Assembly (NCBI RefSeq): GCF_030269925.1
Contig: NC_085125.1
Coordinates: forward strand, 2,138,501 to 2,202,500
Direction: 5' to 3'
DNA from: Bombyx mori
Lineage: Eukaryota > Arthropoda > Insecta > Lepidoptera > Bombycidae
DNA length: 64,000 nucleotides
The number at the start of each line of letters is the position of its first letter. The first letter of the stretch is position 1. A model generated the notes under the pieces. That model made no database searches. It saw only the letters and a program-made list of their open reading frames with translations, and was not told where the DNA came from. Below are positions 33,063-45,000 of the stretch, one piece after another. A program made the position numbers and the translations under genes.

Positions 33063-36000
33063 ATGGAAGAGGAAATTGAAGACTGCATAAGAAAGAAAAT
33101 CCACTGGGCACAGTTACCTCAAACTGTGAGAAAGGTATATTTTCGATGTATATTATTTACGTTTTTTAATAAAAGATAACTATGAAGCTGTTTTGTCGCA
33201 TGTCTCATAAATTATATTGTTGTAATGGCCATCGAATTTTGCATTCAGTTATCTTCATGTTATCTGAGGGTATCAGATAGGAGTTTGGAAATGAACTAAG
33301 CACCAGAAACAGAGTTTTGAACAGAGCTCACTACCTTGAGTAATGCTAACTTAATTTGTATTATGTATACAAAACATTCTTTAAGAATAGCACCAAAAGA
33401 ACAGCTTTAAAAAGGAGTACTACAACTTATTTGATTTGTATATTGTTTGAACTTATCCAAGTGTGACCCACTTATGCATGTGTGTATAAATAATATTTAT
33501 TTTAGACAAATAAAGAAATAACTTTATATTTTTGACATGTTATTATAAAAAAACTGATCATGTTCATCCAATGTCATCATATGTGTTACACAAAGTCATT
33601 TGGCAATGCATTATGGGAATGCAAGTTAAGTTTAATATTGTGTCGTAAGGTGGTCATTAGAATCTTTAAATATTAAACACCTATAAATATTAAAATGTTT
33701 TCTGTTATCTTTTAGAACTCTAAATTATAAAAAGCTAATCCTTATTCATTTAGGTGCTATTGAAACATTTCATGCCCAGGCTGTCGCACAAATTATTTGC
33801 ATAAATAAACAGTCACAAATTTTAGTTTTAATTTTTTTTTTTTTATTTGCTTAGATGGATGGACGAGCTCACAGCCTACCTGGTGTTAAGTGGTTACTGG
33901 AGCCCATAGACATCTATAACGCAAATGCGCCACCCACCTCGAGATATAAGTTTTAAGATCTCAGTATAGTTACAACGGCTACCCCACCCTTCGAACCGAA
34001 ACGCATTACTGCTTCACGGTGGAAATAGGCGGGGTGGTGGTACCTACCCGTGCGGACTCCCAAGAGGTCCTACCAACAGTAATAGTATCTCGAACTTAAA
34101 CTTTCTACTGTATTTCAGCTACTAGGTGACTCTCCGAAGGAATACGATAGACACATTTTTGAATTCAGTATAAAAAACCAATTGAGATATAGAGGCAGTC
34201 TCGGTAAGTATTTTCGGACCAAATTTTTTAAATTGTCATATACATTCAAATTAAGGAATTAAGTATATCTTATAGTATTTTCTTTGGTTTTCCTGAGTTG
34301 TACACATTATTAAAACTGTTTATTGCCATTGTATTATTTGTGATCTTTCAAATACTTAACAGTTATTGTGGTCATGAGTTACAGGTGATTTTCGGATTTT
34401 TTGTGTTTAGTGTAGATTCCAAAATTTAATAAAGGATAATTTGTTGTGCGTGATTAATGTATATTTTTAATAATATTAGGTAATCTGTGCTGGTTAAACT
34501 TCATGTATATAGTTATTGTTTATTTCAAAAGATTAACATATGAGTCGACTATTATCAAAGACGGCAATCTGACTTTTGGACAATGATTGGTAAATCAGAA
34601 AAACGAATTATTGACTTTGTATTCCATTGGCAGTCACAAAACTCTTCGGAACGACATCTTAGATAAATAACAGGTTAACTATTAACCTTTATTTAATGCA
34701 GGTTTTGAACCGTATTCTTTGAAGGAGACGATTATATTCAAATCAATCTGTATTGACATATCAATAATTTTTTTTTGTCCAAATGCACAGATTGCCACCT
34801 TTGATAATAGACGACTCATTTATCACACACTTCCCGCTTTACAGTTAGAACGGTTAAGAAAGACGAGAAGAAATACTATGAGGTTCTTGTGCAAAACAGC
34901 ATACAGAAGCTTATGCTCTACCCCTATCACTTAGCTGATATGATCGTTAAAGGTATGTAAAAAAGTATGTTGTATAGAAAAGGAGCTATTCCCAAAACTG
35001 AAAGGGCCATTAATAAAGAATTCTCTTCAAATCTGGAAAATGATAAAACGAGTTAAGTTCAGATATAGAGAAAAGGTAATTTTGCACAGTATAGTTCATT
35101 TTGGTGCTCTTGCCTACAAGTCCTCTACAAAGAGCATGCAATTTTATAGAGAACAGACCATCTAATATATACTGCAGTTCAGAGTTGAATTATTACTTTT
35201 TACAGTCCATCATTAGTTACATAATTTTTGAGCAGCTAAAAGATACATATATCTTGTTGAGTTTGAGAGAAAGGCATTGACCATGATGCAATAAACACTA
35301 TGCCTTCTACAAAACCATTTTTTTCTCAATTTATTGTATTTCTGGTTAATCTTATCTACAGAAATTTTATGATATCAACATATGACTGTAATTCATTATA
35401 GAAAGATAACAATAATAAAAAGTCATTAGATTGAGTTATACAGCAAATTGGTTTACTAATATGATTAATGAGACCTGTAGAAAATGATGTTGTATGTTCA
35501 TAAAAAATCACCGTACTGGTTATTTCTGCCTTGAAGGAATTATTCATTCTGGTCTAAAATGTTTGGCAGCCATTGTTCTAAAAAAAAAAGAGACTTCAAT
35601 TTCATTTCTCTGGCTCTATCTCATTTGCTGCTTCCATTTTATATGTCAGTACTGGCAAATGTATGTGTCCACATGAAATCAGGTGATTAGTTAATATGGT
35701 AATCTTAGTTTAAGTACAAATGATTAATTTTAATGAATGATTCGTTCCTTTAGGATTAAGGATAACCCCATTTATTTATTATGTAGAAGTGGTGGCACTT
35801 CTGATTGAGTTGGAGAAAAGCTACGATACAATGCCTAATTTTACAGCAGCTGACTGTGAGTAATTTATTGTTCTTAAAATGTATAAAAAATTATCCAAAT
35901 GCTGTGCAAGTGCACTGTTGTCCTAATTTTTAGCAGGAACATGAAGACTGATACTGTTTATTATGTATTGAACGTGTGATAAAGGCCAATTGTGAATAGT

Positions 36001-39000
36001 ATTTATTTTTAACCAAGTGTGGGGCAACAGGATAATGCTCCGAAAGATGTGTTTGATGTGTATTTGCATCTGGGAAAGACCCTCGGTAAAATTAGTAGTT
36101 TCTTAAAGTAATTTAATAAATTTAATAGGGGTTTTCTGAGAGCCATGCTTTGAAATGGAAAAGACTGAAATCTGTCTGTACTATATAATATCAACTAAAA
36201 CTAATTTTGAAAAATTAATAGGGTTTAACATAAAGTTTTTGAACTACTGCTACCGGCTATTGTAATACTAATTATTTCAGGTCTCCGCCTATTAGGCATA
36301 GGTCGTAATGAATATCTGGAATTAGTAGCTAAAGCTAGGTCACTGGGCCGCCGAGGCAGATCAAAAGCTATTCGTTCTTTACTGCCACGAGTACCACAGA
36401 ACGTTCCGATGCAGCCGTGGTGGAGAATCGAACTGGGCTACGTACTGGAGGAAGACGTTAAGGTAAATATTGATACAGGTTGTATTCACAGATTTTTACA
36501 AATTAATGTTTTTTAAGCATGTGTTTAAGTTTGATTTTTATGCATTTAAATGTGAAGCCTCCATGATCAGAGTAGACATTACCCTTAATAATGCTAGAAG
36601 GTGTTGATGTAAGCACACTTACTCCCACAACTTTGCACCTTATAACCAAGAGATACAATTTTTAATATTTATATTTTATATTTTTTACTGGTGGTAGGAC
36701 CTCTTGTGAGTCCGCGCGGGTAGGTACCACCGCCCTGCCTATTTCTGCCGTGAAGCAGTAATGCGTTTCGGTTTGAAGGGTGGGGCAGCCGTTGTAACTA
36801 TACTGAGACTTTAAAACTTATATCTCAAGGGGGGTGGCGCATTTACGTTGTAGATGTTTATGGGCGCCAGTAACCATTTTGCGGTAGGCAGCGACTTGGC
36901 TCTGCCCCTGGCATTGCTGAAGTCCATGGGCAACGGTAACCACTCACCATCAGGTGGGCCGTATGCTCGTCTGCCTACAAGGGCAATAAAAAAAAAATAA
37001 ACAGGTGGGCTGTGAGCTCGTCCATCCTGCTAAGCAATAAAAAAAAAAAAAATATGTATATATCTACTCGATCACGGTGCTTCACAACTGCCCGGCGTCT
37101 CATTGTTTATTGATTCAATTGTTGGATTCAATCGCTTTTTTAGCTTCACTTAATTTGGAGGACGACAATTTTTTAAGATCCGCTTAATAAAAAACGCTTT
37201 TTTTTTACTGGCGTCTTAATCATTAAACCAGTTGGAAAATGACTTAGCTAATGCTTCTCTTAAATATTGGTATTGGTAAATTCTTACTTACACCGTGACG
37301 GTATAGGACCTTTTTTCTTACATTTCCTTTGCTAGCCTAAGGGGAAAGAAAATACCTCGATACTGCCCTGGCAACACCGTACTTAAGTGTAAGATTTATT
37401 GTTTATACAATCTGAAATGGAAATATTGTCGTCTATGAAATTTACGAGGTTATTACTAAACACATTTCACTGCAATGATGTTAACACATTAGTTTGGATA
37501 TTATACAGCTTGTTGTGTGTTTGCATGACAGCCGCTGAGTGAGAGTGAAGTGGCCGTCATTGACGTACTGATAGATCGAGGGTCACAGACTGCAGGTACA
37601 CTCGACTATAACATCGTTAAGAGCCTGTACAGGTGAGTTCACAAGTTTTTTTTTTGTTATACAAGGAGGTTAAAGTTTGAAGTTTTTGTTATGTCAATAT
37701 TGGTTTTGGTTGTTTTTTTTTTGATAAATTTGATTTTGTTTATGTGTCCTTTTACGTATCAACGGACCTTAGCCGAATAAAATGTTCCTTTTGCAATTCA
37801 TTTACGACTATTGTCTTATCATAAGCGCTCATATTGCGGATAATTAAAAGAAGTTACGACGCAGTTCCAGCTAGGGGCTTAGTTGTTAAAATTGATATTT
37901 TTTGTCCATGGACATCAGCGATACGATGTTCACAGCTGACTTGAATAAATGTAATACTATATATGAAAATCGTATGTGTACTGTATTTAACTGATTCAAT
38001 CTTCTCACTGTGGGACAGTGACTCTTTACATATTACATAACCGCTATAGCTTGGGCATTAAAGTACTCATTTTTCGAAAATCTCATACTGTGTAGGTAAT
38101 AAGTTGAATATAAGCGTTCAAGTTCTGGTTAAGCTGGTTTTTGGTTAGGGCTATATCTCTAAAGTTTCGGGCCACACCTAAATCTTGATGAAGATTTGAT
38201 TGTGAAGTATTTGTGACGCAGAATAATTTTATCTTACATAGACCGGTAACAGAGCTGGTCCACTTGGTATTAAAGAGTCCATAAACATGGCAATGTGGAC
38301 TCCGCAACCCATCTTGAAACACGATCTAAATCTGGGCTGTCCGGCCTAACAACTATGTTGCTTTTTTTTTCGGGCCCAGAGCCGAACTTCCTACGAGGGG
38401 CGGGAACCCCTAGGGGCCTAGGGGGCGCGCGGGATATGTGGGGCTGGTCTGCGACTGGGAAACCGCGGGCCCAAGGATGTTTTCAGGGCCCTACCTACTA
38501 AACGACTCCCCTGCACTCTTCGCCCAAGCGTCCGATCCCCTCCGAGGTCAGAACCCGGATGAGGTAAGGGGGCTACCGTGGTCAACACTACAACCAGACG
38601 GCGCAGCTCACCCCAAGGACGCCCGTCCGACGGAGTCTTCGAGGCGAATCGAAGGCTCTGAAACGTCGGCCGTCTCGGTACGGCAAAATTCGATTCGACC
38701 CTGAAAACCTGATGTCGTTCTCAGACGGGGTCTGGTGTACGTGGACGTGCCCATAACGGCGGCTGATAAGGTGTCCGTCCCTCCGTTGAAGGGCTTCGTC
38801 ATGAACCGTGTGGCCGGGGACTACTTCGAGACCTTGCTGTACAAGGTGTTCGTTTCCATCGACGAGCACACCGGGGTCGGGGAACTTGCTGCCGTCCTCC
38901 AGGTCGGTAGGAGATGTACCTTGACACGCTTTTTTTTACCGACAGACACCTACAACGTAAATACCGCCTTGAGATATGAGTTGTAAGGTCTCAGTTATTA

Positions 39001-42000
39001 GAGCACAACGGCTGCCCCATTCTTCAAACCGAAAGGCATTACTGATTCACGGCAGAAATAGGCAGGGTGGTGATACCTAAATGCGCAGACTCACAATTTT
39101 TTTTTATAGCTTAGTTGGGTAGACAAAACTCACAGCTTACCTGGTGCTAAGTGGTTACTGGAGCCCATAGACATCTATGACGTAAATCCGCCACCCACCT
39201 TGAGATATAAGTTCTAAGGTCTCAAGTATAGTTACAACGGCTGCCCCTTCAAACCGAAACGAATTACTGCTTCACGGCAGAAATAGGCAGGGCGGTGGAA
39301 CCTACCCGTGCGGACTCACAAGAGGTCCTACCACCACGTAAATTATAATTTTGCGGGTTTGATTTTTATTACACCATTATTACACCTTCACCGTGAAAGT
39401 AAATCGTAAACATTTGTTAAGTACGTATTTCATTAGAAAAATTAGTACCCGCCTGCGGGATTTGAACATCGGTGCATCGCTATATACGAATGCACCGGAC
39501 ATCTTATCCTTTAGGCCACGACGACTTCAATGTTATCCGATATCCGATATATCACTCGACACAAGATGGACTCTCAAATGATGAAGATGGATGAAATTTG
39601 TTTTAATCAAAGGTTGACTGCGAGCTGGTGAAGCAAGCGGTGTCGCTGTACTGCCGGCTTGGGTTCGCGAACAACCTGCACCCCCCGCCCGTCTCCCCGC
39701 CGCACCCCTCCTGGAGCGACGCGGTCACGACACACACCCATCCGCCGTGAGTGTGACTTAGCGACGCACTAACATATTCTGTGCAAATTCGAGAAGAAAG
39801 CTCAAGAAAAAAAACAAAAAAATATTTTTTTATTGCTTGATGTGTGGTTGATCTCACAGCCCACCTGATATTAAGTGGTTACTGGAGCCCATAGACATTT
39901 TTTTTTTGTAAATTTTTTCCTTATTAGGGGAGGCAAGGGGACCTAAGCCCAGACAGCCTTGTCTGTTTTATATAATTTCTTAAATAAATTTTCAAAAAAG
40001 CCGAAGCCAGGTCTTGTATGATATATATTATATCCTGAAATAAAAAATTCATTAAGGCCGAAGCCAAGTCCTTTATGCCCATAGACATCTACAACGTAAA
40101 TGCCGCCACCCACCTTGAGATATGAGTTCTAAGGTCTCAGTATAGTTAGTTACAAAGGCTGCCGCGCCGTAAATATCACGACACACTTGATATGTACTTG
40201 CAAACTCACTGATGTGTCAGGACACGGTGGTTGAGAGCCGCTGGCTTAACTAATGGAATGCAAAGTCACGTAAACTTGTTTCAATTCCATATATTCGTGT
40301 ATTAAAAGAGATAACGCCATTAGAGTCTAATGTTATAATAATTATTCAACGATTTCAACTATTCTAATAATCGATGTAGATATGACCATTTTGAAGCCCT
40401 TTTTTTTAATTAATTTATTAATTATAATTTTATCCTTTACTAGCCGTACTCGCCCGCTTCGCTGGGCATTTAAAATTAACATTATTATTTATTATCATTA
40501 TTATTAGGGAGTCCAACACTCATATAAATATTAGCCTATCTATTATGTACATGTATTTTCTACATGGATACCAAGCTTCAAGTCAATCGGATGTATGGTT
40601 CAGTAGTTATAACGGAACATCCGTAAAAATCACTGTAGATTTATATATTACTATAGTTTTTTTTGTATATGGATTAGCATATTCTTTGCACAGGTACCGA
40701 CAAATAACACCTTTGACCTTTGACCCGGGAGTCGATGAGGAAACTCTGCAAATGGAACCGGTGCTTCTGAAAGACGCCCCATCTACTTCCAAACAGGTGT
40801 GTGCTTTTAATTCGAAACAATTGAAACGGCAACGTCCGAACTTTTATAAAACTGTAAAATACAAAAACCAACTTTATTGCTATTGTAATAAAGGTTATGT
40901 TTTATTGTTATGTTAAGATCGATCGTGTGGTCACTCACTTCTGAGTTGAGTGTTAGATTAGAAAGCTTGTAGGAAGAATTTGTGGAGAAGAATGAAGATC
41001 AAGATACTGCAATTACCTCATCAGTCTGCCTCACCAGAACGCTTTCAAGATACAACCACAGTGCGCTGGCTAAGCGTTAATGAAGTTTAAACTTTTTAAG
41101 AAACACAAACTGACGGCTAACCGCAGTGATAATGTATGTCTCTTATTTTTTTTACTTTCAAAATGTTGCACATGCTGCGGCAAAGCGTGGCGCGACACGA
41201 CACTAGTCGTGCTCAGTTGGTAGCGCTGTCACCGAACAAGTTGGCGGGAGATTTCAAAGATTTGAACTTGGAAATCGAACAATCACTATTTGTCATTATT
41301 AGTCTATGGTGACAGCTCGGCATCATCTGTCCATATCCTCGAAGTATAGACCCTTAAGCCTTGTTCGGACTAGGCGAGTATTTTAATCCAGTACCGAGTA
41401 ATTTAGTAGCCAAAAATTTAGTCTAGTAGGTTAGTAAATAATTTAGTCAAGTCAATCCATTTTGTTCTATTTTTTCAAGCGAGTAGCGAGTAGCTTAGCC
41501 ACTAAATTAATCGGTATTCGACTAAAATACTCACCTAGTCCGAACAAGGCTTTAGAGTTACCAGGTCACAAAATCCCTTAAAAAATTGACCCTTAGAGAC
41601 TTTTTGGCGGGAACGCGAGGAGTGAAGTTGTGTGATTTGGTTTTTTTTTGTCTATTTAGTGTTTCTTCAGGTTTAAATGTGTAATCACAGTGATTTATTA
41701 ATTGTTTAGCATCTGTAAATGAACCCAAATGTGGGAAAATGAAACAAAGTCGCTGGACGTAAAAATGAAATGAAATGAAACGAGATGAGATGACATGGGA
41801 TGAAATATAATCTTAGTAAAATGGTGGTCATTTACTGAGATTTTTTCAGTGGACTTTTTGGAGGATCCCGAAAAGTTACGTCCAGCGGCTTTGTTTCATT
41901 TTCCCACACCACCGTTATTAAAAATTTAATCCTGAAGAAACACTAAATAGACAAAATAAAACAAATCAAACAACTTCACTCCTCGCGTTCCCGCTAAAAA

Positions 42001-45000
42001 GTCTCAATCCTAAGCTTTTCCTTATAATCAGAATTGCTAGAGCTAGAAAACGTATTTTGGCACAATTTTATTCTGGATTGTTCTTATTTGTTTGCAGATG
42101 CATGAAACTCCTGAGGGATCCGGGGGCGGTGGCCGTCGGGTAGCCGTGCTGTTTGACTCGACACTCGCCGCGTATCTGATGATGGGCAATCTGTCACCGG
42201 TATAATAAAATTTCAATAAAAAAATCCTGTATTTCCTTATCCTTAATTTCCATTTCAAATGTGGTATTGGTTTGTTAATGTTTAGTTATTTATTGTTACG
42301 CGCTGGGGTTCGGGATAAATAAAATTCTACCAAACTACAACTAAAAAACTGTATTCAACATTTAGAACACTTAAACACTTCACAAGCACTTTAAAACACT
42401 CAACAAACACTTTAAAACAATAAATCTGCTTGTTCCGCTTCGCTTCAAGTGATCCGTTCGCTGTTTCGCTTCGAGTAGTTCCGATTATTAACTGACTGCG
42501 TGCCATCCCTACAACGCTTTTATAGCCGATACCTCATCCCTAGAATTATCGAGAATATTTCACACATCTCTAGTAGTAGTTCCCGCTATCTGACAATAGA
42601 TGGCGTTGTACTTCTCGAGCGTTCTAGGTCCTTCGATATTCGTTCGACTATTCGGCGATAGATGGAGTTACTCTTACCGGCGTAACATTATTAATGTTTT
42701 GCTTATTGTCTAAATGCTGGTAAGAGTTTGTTTTTTGTTATTGAATATGGACCCCTTCTCAAGTGAAGGTCTCCTCTGGTCCTCTCCACTGATCTCTGTC
42801 ACCGGTAACATACGAATATATTGAATACCTTTAAAATATCGGACCTTTAGAATTGAAGTGGCCTAACTAAGCATTTAAGAAAATGAGTTTTATACTTTGA
42901 ACGATTTATAAATATATTTTATTCTATCAGTTTATAATAAAAAAAATTAATTAAAATTTCAATTTAAATTTTGAGCTAGAAAAGATCAAAGTACACTTTC
43001 CGTTTGTTTTAAAGCAAGCGTATACTTTAAACTCTAAGGTGTGCGCTTTAAGTCTTAAAGTATTCAAATCGAAATATAAATATTACAATTCTTCAATTAC
43101 ATTTTTGGAGTATACACAAAAAAAAACAAGAATTTTGGGAGAGAATTTAAGGAGACTCGCTTTTGTTTCAGGATCTAAAAAGTCACGCCGTGACTCTATT
43201 CGAAGTCGGAAAGCTGAGCGACGAAAGCTTGGACAGCCTGCTGTTGGAACTAGACAAGGTATGTTCAAGGGAGCGTACACGAGGAAAAAGCTGCATCCAA
43301 AAAGCTCGTCAAGAGTATTAAAGAATTACATATACATATTTTTTTTTTTATTATTGCTTAGTTGGGTGGACGAGCTCACAGCCCACCTGGCGTTAAGTGG
43401 TTACTGGAGCCCATAGACATCTACAACGTAAATGCGCCACCCACTTTGAGATATAAGTTCTAAGGTCTCAGTATGGTTACTACGGCTGCCCCAGACCGAA
43501 ACGCATTACTGCTTTACGGTAGAAATAGGCAGGGTGGTGGTACCTACCCTTGCGGAATCACAAGAGGTCCTACCATCAGTAAAAATATATATAAATATAT
43601 ATATGTATACTTATTTTCGTCCGGCTAACCAATAATGTATTCTACAATTTAATTCGATAGCATTAGATTGGTTTGTTATCGGTATTTAGGCTTTAAGACC
43701 AATTCTTTTACCTTTTATCTTGAATGTACAGATACCCTTTGATTTCAATCTTATAATATTAATATTTATAATTGTCAGTGTGGTTTTTCATTGGTGAATT
43801 AATTTCTTACTAAGGTCGTAGCAGATCCAGAGATAGAGGGCGAAGCCCGGCGGTACTTGGCGGCGGCGGCGTGTCTCCGGACTGCACTGCGGGTGCTCCG
43901 CCCCAAGCTGAGGCCCCTCGACCTGCTGCGGTGCGAAGCGTTGCACGCCCTAGGACATCAGTCCAGGACCAGGCTCCTCGCTACTAAGTACAGGTAACTT
44001 GAAAATGTAATGAGTTGTTTTTTGTTAATAATAATGTCAATGCACTTCTAATAAGCTGCCAACTGTGATTGCTTAAAGTCAAACTTAAATATTTTTTTTA
44101 TTGCATATATAGGTGACGAGCTCACAACCCACCTGGTGTTAAGTGGTTATCGAAGCTCATAGACATCTACCACGTAAATGCGCCATCCACCTTGAGATAT
44201 AAGTTCTAATGTCTCAAGTATAGTTACAACGGCTACCTCACCCTTCGAACCGAAACGCATTACTGCTTCACGGCAGAAATAGGCAGGGTAGTGGTACCTA
44301 CCCGCGCGGACTCACAAGACATCCTACCACCAGTAATTACGCAAATTATAATTTTGCGGGTTTCATTTATATTACACGATGTTATTCCTTCATCGTGGAA
44401 GTCAACCGTGAACATTTATTAAGTACGTATTTCATTAGAAAAATTGGTACCCGCCTGCGGGATTCGAACACCGGTGCATCGCTTCAACACGAATGCACCG
44501 GACGTCTTATCCTTTAGGCCACGATTTTATTATTAGTAACAATGTCAATATACTGCTAATAAGCTGCCAACTGTGATTCTTTAAAGTCAAACTCTCGAGT
44601 CAGAACCAATACATTAACTGCCGCTTCATATAAAATGTAAAAACGTTGGTCGATAAATTCGTGTCGAATTTGTAAACCGTGGTGGTGCCCCAGGGCAGCT
44701 ATAGCCACAGCGCCGCTGTGCCGCGAGGCGCGCGCGGGGGCGGCGGCGGGGGGGCTGCCGCTGGTGGGGCCCGCGCCCCCCGAGGCGCACTCCCCCTGGA
44801 TGAGGCTCTACATCTACCACGTTGCCGGGTACGGACCCCCCACGCTACTGCTTAAAAAAGGTACGCTTAAAGGACCATATTATAAAAGTAATAGTTCTCC
44901 AAGTCTTCGCCATCAAGACGCAAACGTGCGAGAGAGATAGCAATATATTTATAAACGAAACTTCATCATTCGTAAACTAATATCGGTATTGCTTGCACCA

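Noticed and set aside
38438..38704. Plus-strand ORF upstream of FAM91A1 exon 7
   Set aside because: It is within repeat family C and shows no homology to FAM91A1; exon 7 has its own acceptor at 38722-38724.
44450..44524. tRNA-like sequence with GGTGTTCGAATCCC
   Set aside because: It recurs at the same place in several Bm1-type copies and is the SINE head, not an independent tRNA.
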